From: Gammaproteobacteria bacterium
Lineage (GTDB): Bacteria > Pseudomonadota > Gammaproteobacteria > Pseudomonadales > UBA3067
Direction: 5' to 3'
DNA: 27,608 bases
Assembly: GCA_019090565.1 (NCBI GenBank)
Contig: JAHRVS010000089.1
Span: 1 to 27,608, forward strand
Below the pieces are notes generated by a model, which searched no databases, was not told the DNA's origin, and saw nothing but the letters and a program-made list of their open reading frames with translations. Both the position numbers and the translations under genes were made by a program. Positions 17,072 through 25,276 of this stretch are shown one piece after another (position 1 is the first letter of the stretch; the number at the start of each line of letters is the position of its first letter).

Positions 17072-17716
17072 TTAGTTCAAGCCAGAAACAAAGTTCGAAA
17101 CGGCTTCGATATCTTTGTCGCTCATTTTGCTGGCTATATCACGCATCATGCGCACATCACCGTCATTGTCACGGCGAATGCCAGTACTGTCGTCACGGCC
17201 TGCAGCACGGAATGCCTTCAGCTGAGCTGAAATGTAACCCGACCATTGGCCTTCTAAAGATGGAAATCCTGCTGCAGCAACGCCTTTACCTGATACGCCA
17301 TGGCATGCAACACAAGCAGCAATGCCCTTCTCAAGGTCGCCACCACGGTAGAGTTTCTCTCCCTTGGCAGCCAGCTCTGCATTTACCGGAGAAACGCTGA
17401 CAGATTGTGAGGCGTAATAGGCCCCCAAATCAGCCATATCTTGTTCACTTTTGCCCAGGACCATCGGTGCCATCATCGCATTGCTACGCGCACCAGATTG
17501 AAAATCTTTGAGCTGCTTGGCGATGTATTTTTCGCCTTGGCCCGCTAACTTAGGGAACATAGGAGTGAAGCTGTTTCCGTCAGCGCCGTGACAGGCGGCA
17601 CAGGCGGCAGCCTTGGCTTGACCAGCCGTGGCATCACCACCTGCGTGGCTCGCGCCAACTAAACCCAAACTCAATAGTCCTGCCAACAAGGCTTTTTGTA
17701 CAACGTTGCCTTTCAT
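17072..17716 (-). CDS. cc4: Dihaem cytochrome c4, periplasmic electron carrier
   Basis: This protein carries electrons in the periplasm, typically from the bc1 complex toward terminal oxidases. Two CXXCH haem c sites are present (CAACHGADG in the N-terminal half, CVACHGVSG in the C-terminal half), with later Met residues available as axial ligands. The two halves are homologous, the standard c4 duplication. An N-terminal signal peptide ends at ASHA. I choose ATG at 17716-17714, seven bases behind GGTGAG. The frame also offers a GTG four codons earlier, but that GTG overlaps the ribosome binding site. The resulting 214 residues fit the family. It is the second gene of a two-cytochrome operon, starting 28 bases after the upstream cytochrome c5 stop. 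Confidence 0.93.
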   Translation of the reverse strand: MKGNVVQKALLAGLLSLGLVGASHAGGDATAGQAKAAACAACHGADGNSFTPMFPKLAGQGEKYIAKQLKDFQSGARSNAMMAPMVLGKSEQDMADLGAYYASQSVSVSPVNAELAAKGEKLYRGGDLEKGIAACVACHGVSGKGVAAAGFPSLEGQWSGYISAQLKAFRAAGRDDSTGIRRDNDGDVRMMRDIASKMSDKDIEAVSNFVSGLN

Positions 17717-17744
17717 ATAGATTCTCACCCTGTTCCCGTTTTAC

Positions 17745-18044
17745 TTATTTGGACATGAAATTGATCAGTGCTTTGTAGTCATCATCGCTACAATCCATGC
17801 ACAAGCCACCAGGAGGCATTGCATTTTTACCGTTCTTTACGCTGGCAAGCATTGTGGCCATACCCTGTGCTGTACGAGGGGCCCATGCTGCCTTGTCACC
17901 CATTTTAGGCGCACCAGCGGCACCCGTCCCGTGACAAGCGAAGCAAGTTTGCTTGTATTTTGTATCAACATCGAGCGCGCTCGCATTAAGGCTTAAACCA
18001 GTTGTGGTAGCCGCCAACACTAGAGCTAGTAAGGTCTTTTTCAT
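17745..18044 (-). CDS. Small monohaem cytochrome c5-type protein
   Basis: This 99-residue precursor has a signal peptide (MKKTLLALVLAAT to NASA) and a single haem c site, CFACH, near residue 34. MPPGGLCMDC near residue 76 supplies the axial Met and two further Cys, the disulfide typical of class I cytochrome c5. It should shuttle electrons in the periplasm together with the dihaem cytochrome encoded just downstream. GGGGAAG precedes the ATG by a few bases. Orthologous order in P. aeruginosa is PA5491-PA5490. It is the first gene of the operon, and its promoter must lie in the adjacent 350-bp gap. Confidence 0.9.
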   Translation of the reverse strand: MKKTLLALVLAATTTGLSLNASALDVDTKYKQTCFACHGTGAAGAPKMGDKAAWAPRTAQGMATMLASVKNGKNAMPPGGLCMDCSDDDYKALINFMSK

Positions 18045-18395
18045 GTTCTTCCCCTATTAATTCAGTAGGCTTGCTAACGCTCGAGACCGCCTTACGTTAC
18101 AATGCCCTAAGTACCTATGTATAAGTATCTCTCATCCCAACTGAATGTTAGCTTAATAATTCAGCCTCACCAGTACTACGGGATCAAAAACTCAGCGGGA
18201 TTATATACTAATCTGACTTTTTAGAAAGTTCGCAATAAACAATTATCTTCAACCACCTCAAAAACACGCTTTTGCAATGGTATTAAGCCGCTTACTGTCC
18301 AGAATAGACGGCAAGCCTGCTCTGCACGCAAAAAACCTTCGCATTAACGCGAAAACGGCCTGTTAGGCGCCTCTTCTCTAAAATTACAGGGCATT
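18045..18395. other. Divergent intergenic region between cytochrome c5 and engB
   Basis: These 351 bases contain no credible gene. They must carry promoters for the cytochrome operon (minus) and engB (plus), but I see no clear sigma-70 pair. Small hairpins exist: TTCGC (18338-18342) with GCGAA (18349-18353), and an ACTTT-TTAG-AAAGT palindrome near 18217-18230. Neither has a T-run. The hairpin near 18340 would lie in the engB leader if transcription starts upstream of it. Confidence 0.4.
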
Positions 18396-19016
18396 ATGGA
18401 CTCCACTAACAAATTACTCCGAAACGCCAAATACCTCACCAGTGCCGCAGAGTTCTCTCAGTGCCCGGCAGACAACGGTGTAGAAGTGGCCTTTGCTGGC
18501 CGTTCCAATGCAGGAAAGTCCAGCGCCCTAAATACCTTAACCCAACAAAGCAAACTGGCCAAAATCAGTAAAACACCTGGCCGGACACAGCTGATCAATT
18601 TTTTTGAAATGGATCCGCTGCGCCGCTTGGTAGATTTACCCGGTTACGGCTTTGCCAAAGTGCCTGAAGCCACTAAGCGCCGATGGCAACGCGCCTTGCA
18701 AACCTACCTAGAAGAACGCCAGTCTCTCAAGGGCTTAATCGTACTGGTAGATGTGCGGCACCCCCTTAAAGAATTTGACCTGCAAATGATAGAGTGGTCC
18801 ATTCACAACAACTTACCTAGCCACATTTTGCTGACTAAAGCCGATAAGTTAAAGCGTGGCCCTGCAACGAGCCGCCTACTGGAGGTCAAAAAGCAATTTG
18901 CCGATTACCCCGACCTGATCAGCGCGCAGTTGTTTTCATCCTTGAAAAAACAAGGACTTGATGAGGCCTACCAAGTGCTTGGGCAGTGGCTGGAGGTCAA
19001 CAACCCCGAAGCCTAA
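18396..19016 (+). CDS. engB: Ribosome biogenesis GTPase EngB (YihA/YsxC)
   Basis: EngB is an essential small GTPase that helps assemble the large ribosomal subunit. All nucleotide-binding motifs are present: G1 GRSNAGKSS near residue 35, the switch region KTPGRTQ near 59 with the G2 Thr, G3 DLPGYG near 79, and G4 TKAD near 147. The C-terminal segment contains SAQLFSSLKKQG, in place of the usual G5 SA[L/K] motif. At 206 residues it matches family length. ATG at 18396 is the first Met, and the preceding ACAGGGC is a modest ribosome binding site. It is divergent from the cytochrome operon and convergent with polA, the order found in Pseudomonas. Confidence 0.96.
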   Translation: MDSTNKLLRNAKYLTSAAEFSQCPADNGVEVAFAGRSNAGKSSALNTLTQQSKLAKISKTPGRTQLINFFEMDPLRRLVDLPGYGFAKVPEATKRRWQRALQTYLEERQSLKGLIVLVDVRHPLKEFDLQMIEWSIHNNLPSHILLTKADKLKRGPATSRLLEVKKQFADYPDLISAQLFSSLKKQGLDEAYQVLGQWLEVNNPEA

Positions 19017-19090
19017 TCGTCTAGCGGGCCGTTGAGGTTCGCGCGCTGGCAAAATTGATGACGGCGTACTCGCAGGCCTAACTTGTGACC

Positions 19091-21859
19091 CTAGTGTGCT
19101 TCATCCCAATTATCACCGGTTCCCACATCCACTTGCAGCGCAATGGCCAGCTCCGCCGCTGACTCCATACAGGTGATGATTTCCCCTTGCACCGCTTCAA
19201 GGCTTTCTTCTGCCACCTCAAGAACCAGTTCATCGTGCACTTGCATGATGACCCTTGCATCGACATTGGACGAAACAAGGTAAGCGTCCACGGCTAGCAT
19301 AGCGCGCTTAATAATATCGGCAGCAGTGCCCTGCATGGGCGCGTTGATCGCGGCCCTTTCAGCCGCCTGTCGACGCATCGCATTACGCGCATTGATTTCG
19401 GGCAGGTATAAACGCCGACCAAAAATCGTCTCGACATAACCTTGCTGCGCAGCAAGCGTACGGGTGTTTTCCATGTAATCTTGCACCCCAGGGTAACGTG
19501 CAAAATAACGGTCGATATAGGCCTGCGCCTCATGCCGGGGAATGTCCAGTTGCTTGGCCAAGCCAAAGGCTGACATGCCGTAAATCAGGCCAAAATTAAT
19601 CGCCTTGGCGCTGCGACGCTGGTTATCGCTGACCTCGTCCAGTGACACCGAAAACACTTCCGCCGCCGTTGCCTTATGGATATCCAGCCCTTGACTGAAG
19701 GCATCCAACAAACCTTTGTCACCAGATAAATGCGCCATGATACGCAGCTCTATTTGCGAGTAATCCGCCGCGAGCAATTTATAGCCCTTGGGCGCAATAA
19801 ATGCCTGACGAATTCGCCGGCCTTCTGGTGTACGTACCGGAATATTTTGCAGATTGGGGTCACTGGATGACAAGCGCCCCGTGGCCGCTACCGCTTGGTG
19901 ATAGGAAGTATGCACGCGACCACTGGCGCCATCCACCTGCCCAGGTAGCTTATCGGTATACGTAGACTTGAGCTTACTCAAGCTGCGGTATTCCAAGATC
20001 ACACTGGGCAGCTCATAGTTGTAGGCCAGCTCCTGCAGCACCGGCTCGGCGGTAGATGGCTGACCTTTAGGGGTTTTTTTGATGACTGGGATTTCTAACT
20101 TCTGGTAAAGGATTTCACCCAATTGCTTGGGTGACCCTAAATTGAAAGGCTGTCCCGCCAAATCATGGGCTTTCTGCTCTAACGCAGCAATTTGTTCACC
20201 CAGCTCATGGCTTTGGGCAAACAGCATTTCACTGTCGATCAAGCAACCGGTTCGTTCTATTTTGGACAACACGCTTAACAAAGGCCGCTCGATTTCCTCA
20301 AATACCTTCACCAGCTCTGGCTCTTCCAGCAACTGTGGCCACAAAGTTTGATGCAGGCGCAAAGTAATGTCGGCATCTTCAGCCGCATAGGGTGAGGCCA
20401 CCTCCAAAGGCACTTGATTAAAGGTGATTTGCTTGACGCCTTTGCCCGCAACGTCTTCAAAGTGAATGGTCTGGTGGTCGAGGTACTTTTCAGCCAAGCT
20501 GTCCATATCGTGACGGGTTGCTGTGGAATCAAGCACATAGGATTCAAGCATGGTGTCGAATTGAATCCCGTTCAGAACAATATCATAACGGGCCAGTATG
20601 CTTTGGTCGTATTTAAGGTTTTGACCCACCTTGAAGTGGCTTTCGCTTTCTAGCAGCGGCTTTAGTTCGCTCAACACCCAGTCTCTGTCTAGCTGCTGCG
20701 GTGCGCCTTCGTAATCATGAGCCAGTGGTACGTATGCGGCTTTCCCCGCTTCAGTGGCGAAGGATACCCCCACAAGCTCAGCCTCCATGTAATTCAGGCT
20801 GGTTGTTTCAGTGTCAAAAGCAAAGAGCTCAGCGTCTTCCAGGCGCTTTAGCCACTGTGAAAAACTGGCCTTGTCCATCACTTGTTCATAGTCCGTGGCA
20901 AGTGGCTCCTTTTGCTCTGCGTTTGCCTCAGCGCCACCTTTCGATGAGGCGCTATCAGTGCGGGATGCCTTATCGAGCTCTTTGATCCAGCTTTTGAATT
21001 CAAGCTCACTGAATAGTTTATGCAGTGCTTTGTTATCGACCGTCTGCATGGGGTATTCAGTGACGCCTTTTTCCAGCTCCACATCCAATTTGATGGTGGC
21101 CAGCTCATGAGAGAGCGGCAGTTGCTCTAAGGCGTCACGCAAGTTCTCTCCCACCTTGCCTTTTATTTTATCCGCGTTCTCAATCACACCCTCAAGCGTG
21201 CCATAAGCGAGCAACCACTTCACCGCTGTTTTCGGCCCCACCTTGGGCACGCCGGGAATATTATCAACCTTGTCTCCCATAAGGGTCAGGTAATCAATAA
21301 TACGCTCAGGGGGCAAGCCAAATTTTTCGATCACACCCTCTCGATCCATTTCCGCGTAACCTCTGGGTGTGTCCGCTTTGTTCATGGTGTTCACCAAACT
21401 GACGTGCTCACTCACCAGCTGCGCCATGTCTTTATCGCCGGTAGAGATAACCACGCGACGACCCAGCGAAGTTGCCTCCGCTGCGAGGGTACCAATCACG
21501 TCATCGGCCTCAACGCCTTTAATCGCCAACAAAGGCAAACCCATTGTTTTTATCACATCGTGCAGAGGTGCAATTTGATCACGCAGGTCATCGGGCATGG
21601 GCGGGCGATTGGCTTTGTATTCAGGATAAAGGTCATTGCGAAACGTTTTTCCCTTGGCATCAAAGATCACCACCAATTCTTCTGGCTGGTAATCAGAGAT
21701 TAATTTACGCAACATGCTCACCACGCCTCGAATCGCCCCAGTGGGCTGGCCCGCAGAGTTCATCAGCGGCGGCAAGGCATGGTAAGCCCGATAAAGGTAG
21801 GAGGAGCCATCCACCAATATAATAGGGGGGCGTTGTTGCTCAGTTGCGGATTTGCTCAC
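19091..21859 (-). CDS. polA: DNA polymerase I
   Basis: PolA fills gaps and removes RNA primers in replication and repair. The 922-residue protein shows all three domains. The N-terminal 5' nuclease starts IILVDGSSYLYRAYHALPP and includes GVEADDVIGTLA and GDKDMAQLV. A middle 3'-5' exonuclease has FAFDTETTSLN, with the Asp and Glu needed for proofreading. The C-terminal polymerase has motif A LAADYSQIELRIMAHLSGD, motif B RRSAKAINFGLIYGMS and motif C QVHDELVLEV. Proofreading therefore appears intact, unlike in some Pol I homologues. Length is close to that of E. coli (928). It is convergent with engB and divergent from thrB. I see no clear terminator in the 74 bases between it and engB. Confidence 0.98.
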   Translation of the reverse strand: MSKSATEQQRPPIILVDGSSYLYRAYHALPPLMNSAGQPTGAIRGVVSMLRKLISDYQPEELVVIFDAKGKTFRNDLYPEYKANRPPMPDDLRDQIAPLHDVIKTMGLPLLAIKGVEADDVIGTLAAEATSLGRRVVISTGDKDMAQLVSEHVSLVNTMNKADTPRGYAEMDREGVIEKFGLPPERIIDYLTLMGDKVDNIPGVPKVGPKTAVKWLLAYGTLEGVIENADKIKGKVGENLRDALEQLPLSHELATIKLDVELEKGVTEYPMQTVDNKALHKLFSELEFKSWIKELDKASRTDSASSKGGAEANAEQKEPLATDYEQVMDKASFSQWLKRLEDAELFAFDTETTSLNYMEAELVGVSFATEAGKAAYVPLAHDYEGAPQQLDRDWVLSELKPLLESESHFKVGQNLKYDQSILARYDIVLNGIQFDTMLESYVLDSTATRHDMDSLAEKYLDHQTIHFEDVAGKGVKQITFNQVPLEVASPYAAEDADITLRLHQTLWPQLLEEPELVKVFEEIERPLLSVLSKIERTGCLIDSEMLFAQSHELGEQIAALEQKAHDLAGQPFNLGSPKQLGEILYQKLEIPVIKKTPKGQPSTAEPVLQELAYNYELPSVILEYRSLSKLKSTYTDKLPGQVDGASGRVHTSYHQAVAATGRLSSSDPNLQNIPVRTPEGRRIRQAFIAPKGYKLLAADYSQIELRIMAHLSGDKGLLDAFSQGLDIHKATAAEVFSVSLDEVSDNQRRSAKAINFGLIYGMSAFGLAKQLDIPRHEAQAYIDRYFARYPGVQDYMENTRTLAAQQGYVETIFGRRLYLPEINARNAMRRQAAERAAINAPMQGTAADIIKRAMLAVDAYLVSSNVDARVIMQVHDELVLEVAEESLEAVQGEIITCMESAAELAIALQVDVGTGDNWDEAH

Positions 21860-22003
21860 AATAATGAATACCTAAAATAAATAACGGTTGAACCAAAAAG
21901 GAAGGCCGCTAGCTTACTGAATGCGCCTCTTGATTGCATCTTTCTGAAGCAGGTTTTGCAGGAGACTGATAAACTGATAGGTAACATCACAGATAGGCTG
22001 CTC

Positions 22004-22987
22004 ATGTCCGTTTATACCTCCGTCAACCACACCCAAATTGCATCACTTCTCAGCACTTATTCACTGGGTGAACTGGTTTCCTACCGAGGTATATCCGGTG
22101 GTGTTGAAAACAGCAATTACTTTATTCGGCTCAAAAAACCCAATGGATCGGTGCAAGAGTATGTCCTGACTCTATTCGAACACCTTCGGGCCGATGAGCT
22201 GCCCTTTTATGTCGCCCTAACCTCTCACCTACACCAACAGCATTGCCCTGTACCTTGCCCCATCGCAAACCAACAGGGCATTCAAATTCAAGAATTGGCC
22301 GGCAAGCCGACGTTGATTGTGCCCAAAGCCAAAGGCAAACACTGCGAGCACACAACGGCTGCCCATTGCGCTGAAATGGGTGAAAGACTCGCCCAGCTAC
22401 ACCTTGCAGCCAAAGATTTTCAGCCACAACCCGCCAACCCACGCGCACTGCCATGGTTACAGCAGTCTGCAAAGGCTTTGCAGACTGCACTCGATAAACC
22501 CTGTGCGCTACTGCTCAACAACGCCCTCATCAAACTCGAACAGTTTTATTCGACAAAACCGGCTCTACCCAGAGGGGTAATTCATGCAGATTTATTTCGC
22601 GACAATGTATTGTTTGAGGGAGAGCGGGTTTCAGCTTTGATCGACTTTTACACCGCCTGCCAGGATGACTGGCTTTACGATGTAGCCATTACGGTCAATG
22701 ACTGGTGCAGCAATAATGATGGCCGTTTAGACCCCGTTCGAACCGAGGCATTTTTAAGTCACTACAATAAACACAGGCCCTATACAAAAGAAGAGAAAAA
22801 CTGCTGGGCAGCCATGCTGTTAATGGCCGGCTGCCGTTTTTGGGTATCGCGCCTTTTAGATTGGCACCGCCCTGATAATAAAAATCGAAGTGCTACAGAT
22901 GCTCACCCCGTTACGGTCAAAGACCCCGTCGAATTCCAGGCCATTGTTACCGACCGCCTTGCTTACGACTCACCGCTCACACACTGA
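22004..22987 (+). CDS. thrB: Homoserine kinase, aminoglycoside-phosphotransferase fold (ThrB type II)
   Basis: This enzyme phosphorylates L-homoserine with ATP, the step before threonine synthase. It belongs to the APH-like ThrB family found in pseudomonads and rhizobia, not the GHMP family of E. coli. Family features seen are GISGGVENSNYFI near residue 28, the catalytic loop GVIHADLFRDNVLF (HxDxxxxN) near 188, and LIDFYTACQDDWLYDVA with the metal-binding Asp. I choose ATG at 22004, giving MSVYTSVNHTQ, which matches Pseudomonas homologues starting MSVFTP. An in-frame TTG at 21956 would add 16 unlikely residues. The 327-residue product is near the usual 316-330. Its 3' end overlaps the convergent znuA gene by 25 bases. 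Threonine supply is incidentally relevant to the NRPS, which is predicted to use Thr. Confidence 0.94.
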   Translation: MSVYTSVNHTQIASLLSTYSLGELVSYRGISGGVENSNYFIRLKKPNGSVQEYVLTLFEHLRADELPFYVALTSHLHQQHCPVPCPIANQQGIQIQELAGKPTLIVPKAKGKHCEHTTAAHCAEMGERLAQLHLAAKDFQPQPANPRALPWLQQSAKALQTALDKPCALLLNNALIKLEQFYSTKPALPRGVIHADLFRDNVLFEGERVSALIDFYTACQDDWLYDVAITVNDWCSNNDGRLDPVRTEAFLSHYNKHRPYTKEEKNCWAAMLLMAGCRFWVSRLLDWHRPDNKNRSATDAHPVTVKDPVEFQAIVTDRLAYDSPLTH

Positions 22988-23874
22988 GCGAGGCGTGATG
23001 CCAAGTCTTCCATAAATGCGGAATAAGACTCAAAGCCCCCCCCAGCCAATGGATCGAGCTTTATCACACGGTAACTGTCTGCTGCACGGCCTTTAAACAA
23101 AAAAAACGCCAACCGCGGTGGTAGTGCTGGCCCACCCACTAAACAGCTGATTTGTTTTGCTTTAATCGTTTGAGCAACCTCCGTAAGGTGACGTACGCCG
23201 GGGCTCACCTCTGGCTCAACCGTCACCACGGCACTCGGCGTCAACCCCATAAATGCTTCCAGGTATTGGTAGGCATCATGGTGCACAACAAACTCTGCGC
23301 CACTGTGTAAAAACACACCTTTGTAGCGGTCTAACTTTTCCATATTTTGCTTGAAACTAGCCAAATTCTGCTGATAAATGGCCACGTTTTGTGCATCCAC
23401 TTTTGATAACCGCGCCACCAGCACGGTGGCAATTTGCAGGGCCGTATTCGGTGCCAACCAAGTATGCGGATCTCGCGCAGACTCTTCACGGTGGTGATGG
23501 TGCCCACCCGCTAAGGAGCGCAAAGGCAGGTGCTCAATGCCTTCAAGCATTCTGATATTCAAGGCTTCTATTGACGACTTGTTGCCCATCATTTTTACCA
23601 GATAGGGCTCCACCTCTGGCCCCAACCACAGCATTAGTTTTGCGGCTTTGACCCGCTTCATATCAGAGATTTTCAGGGCATAATCATGGGGCGTCATACC
23701 CGCTGGAAGCAAAGACGAAGACTCTTCATCAAGGCCGCGCAACAACTCTGAAACAATCAACTGCACGGGCTGAATCGTAGCAAGCACGCGGGTTTCATTC
23801 GCAACAGCGGGCCCCGCATTGATAAAAATAACGGCCAAAAACACGCTGTAAATTTTAGTTCTATACATTGTCAT
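22963..23874 (-). CDS. znuA: Zinc ABC transporter periplasmic binding protein ZnuA
   Basis: ZnuA captures zinc in the periplasm and hands it to the ZnuBC transporter. A signal peptide is seen (MTMYRTKIYSVFLAV, cleavage after AVA), then the cluster A-I fold. Candidate zinc ligands are the His in GMTPHDYALK, the His in DPHTWLAP and the His in FVVHHDAYQY. Between the first two lies a short His-rich loop, GGHHHHREE, shorter than in many ZnuA proteins. I choose ATG at 23874 (a second Met follows two codons later). The frame extends to a TTG at 23934 but that would precede the signal peptide, so I reject it. The ribosome binding site is weak (GAAGA). The gene is divergent from zur, with the Zur box between them. 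Confidence 0.94.
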   Translation of the reverse strand: MTMYRTKIYSVFLAVIFINAGPAVANETRVLATIQPVQLIVSELLRGLDEESSSLLPAGMTPHDYALKISDMKRVKAAKLMLWLGPEVEPYLVKMMGNKSSIEALNIRMLEGIEHLPLRSLAGGHHHHREESARDPHTWLAPNTALQIATVLVARLSKVDAQNVAIYQQNLASFKQNMEKLDRYKGVFLHSGAEFVVHHDAYQYLEAFMGLTPSAVVTVEPEVSPGVRHLTEVAQTIKAKQISCLVGGPALPPRLAFFLFKGRAADSYRVIKLDPLAGGGFESYSAFMEDLASRLAQCVSGES

Positions 23875-23959
23875 TAAGGTCTTCAGGTTAATCGTGTTTC
23901 CCTCATCGGCAAAAGCTGCATTCAGGCAAACCAAATAGAATTCGTACAGGGGTCACAAC

Positions 23960-23974
23960 TGTTATATTATAACA
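23960..23974. promoter_or_regulatory. Zur box (zinc-responsive operator)
   Basis: TGTTATA-T-TATAACA is a perfect 15-bp odd palindrome centred at 23967. It matches the core of the gammaproteobacterial Zur consensus (AATGTTATANTATAACATT). It lies 26 bp before the zur start codon and about 86 bp before the znuA start, so zinc-loaded Zur bound here could block both divergent promoters and autoregulate zur-znuCB. Confidence 0.92.
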
Positions 23975-24000
23975 TTACGTGAGACCTCGAAGCGAAACCC

Positions 24001-24489
24001 ATGCGAACCAATAGTCCCTTCAAGCACCACCAACACAGCCAATGCATTCAACAAGCCCTGCGTAACGCCGAAAGCCTTTGTAAAAAAAATGGCTTTCGCC
24101 TCACTCGCGTAAGAAAAAGAGTGCTAGAGCTCATCTGGAAAAGCCATCAGGCTCTCGGGGCCTACGCCATCTTGGAACAACTGGGGCTAGAAGGTGTTAA
24201 ACCTGCTCCCCCAACGGTATACCGAGCCCTCGACTTTCTTTTGGAGGCAGGTTTGATTCACCGCCTTAACTCCCTGAATGCATATACCGGCTGCAGCCAC
24301 CCCAAAGACGACCACCACGGTTCCTATTTCTTGATTTGCCAGCATTGTCGCAACGTGGCGGAAATTCATGACACCGGCATAGATCAACAAATTTCCTCTC
24401 TCGCCCACCGAGAAAACTTTGCTGTCTCAGAACAAGCACTGGAACTCAGCGGCACTTGCCAAAATTGTCAGGGGTCAGCCCATGCCTGA
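24001..24489 (+). CDS. zur: Zinc uptake regulator Zur (Fur family)
   Basis: Zur is a zinc-sensing repressor of zinc uptake genes. The 162-residue protein has an N-terminal winged helix with LTRVRKRVLELIW and the recognition region APPTVYRALDFLLEAGLI. A C-terminal dimerisation domain follows. Metal-site residues visible include Cys in YTGCSHPKDDHHGSYF, the pair CQHC, and the pair CQNC near the C-terminus, the latter two forming the structural zinc site. The DDHHGS segment and absence of the HHDH iron-sensor pattern favour Zur over Fur. It is the first gene of zur-znuC-znuB, overlapping znuC by 8 bases, and sits directly downstream of a Zur box, so autoregulation is likely. The ribosome binding site before ATG 24001 is weak. 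Confidence 0.94.
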   Translation: MRTNSPFKHHQHSQCIQQALRNAESLCKKNGFRLTRVRKRVLELIWKSHQALGAYAILEQLGLEGVKPAPPTVYRALDFLLEAGLIHRLNSLNAYTGCSHPKDDHHGSYFLICQHCRNVAEIHDTGIDQQISSLAHRENFAVSEQALELSGTCQNCQGSAHA

Positions 24490-25276
24490 TAGCCTTCTTA
24501 GTCTGAACGATGTGTCCCTGCAATTTGGCACAAAGTCGATTCTTGAACATGTCTCCCTCTCTATAAAACGCGGGGAAATTACTACCTTGATTGGCCCCAA
24601 TGGCGCCGGAAAATCTAGCCTAGTGCGGGTTGCACTGGGACTGCAAAAACCCACCAAGGGAAAAGTCGTTCGTCAAACCGGTTTGCGCCTCGGCTATATG
24701 CCGCAAAAACTGGTCATTGATGATTCCTTGCCACTAACGGTGCTGCGCTTTCTACAGCTGGCGTACCGCAGCAGCAAAGCGGATGCCCTGAGCATCCTCG
24801 CCATGGTGGAAGGGCAACACTTGGCAGGCCAAGCAATACAAAAACTCTCTGGCGGCGAGTTTCAGCGGGTACTGCTAGCACGAGCGATTTTACGCAAACC
24901 CCAGCTGTTAATCCTCGACGAGCCCGTTCAAGGGGTGGATATGAGCGGCCAGCGAGAGCTTTACCGGCTGATTAAACAAGTACGCGATGAGCTGCATTGT
25001 GGCGTACTGATGGTTTCCCACGACCTGCACTTGGTAATGAAACAAACTGATCACGTCGTGTGCCTGAATCGCCACATTTGCTGTGCCGGCCTTCCGGAAA
25101 ACATCAGCAGCCACCCAGCCTATTTACAACTTTTTGGCCAAGCAGAAGAAAGCGAATTGGCAATTTATACCCACCACCATGACCACCAGCACGGCCTATC
25201 CGGCGACAGTTGCTTATCTGATGAAAACAGCACCTGCTCAGACGAAAACCATCAACACCAAGGTGACCCTAAATGA
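24482..25276 (+). CDS. znuC: Zinc ABC transporter ATP-binding protein ZnuC
   Basis: ZnuC powers zinc import through ZnuB. Motifs are Walker A GPNGAGKSS near residue 38, Q-loop YMPQKL, signature LSGGEFQR near 122, Walker B LLILDEP and H-loop SHD. ATG at 24482 is chosen because it follows CAGGGG and gives MPDSLLSLNDVSLQFG, a standard ABC N-terminus. A longer frame from 24419 would only read through zur. The C-terminal tail is striking: THHHDHQH, then a linker with Cys in GDSCLSDENSTCSDEN, then HQHQ. The HHHxH part is common in ZnuC; the Cys- and acid-rich extension is less so and may bind zinc. Its stop overlaps the znuB start as ATGA. Confidence 0.95.
   Translation: MPDSLLSLNDVSLQFGTKSILEHVSLSIKRGEITTLIGPNGAGKSSLVRVALGLQKPTKGKVVRQTGLRLGYMPQKLVIDDSLPLTVLRFLQLAYRSSKADALSILAMVEGQHLAGQAIQKLSGGEFQRVLLARAILRKPQLLILDEPVQGVDMSGQRELYRLIKQVRDELHCGVLMVSHDLHLVMKQTDHVVCLNRHICCAGLPENISSHPAYLQLFGQAEESELAIYTHHHDHQHGLSGDSCLSDENSTCSDENHQHQGDPK

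Noticed and set aside
21956..22003. TTG start of a longer homoserine kinase
   Set aside because: ATG 22004 gives an N-terminus matching Pseudomonas ThrB; the extra residues are not family-like.
23875..23934. Longer ZnuA from a TTG at 23934
   Set aside because: It would put 20 residues in front of a clear signal peptide.
24419..24481. Longer ZnuC beginning inside zur
   Set aside because: The ABC-type N-terminus begins at ATG 24482, which has its own ribosome binding site; the extra codons are zur sequence in another frame.
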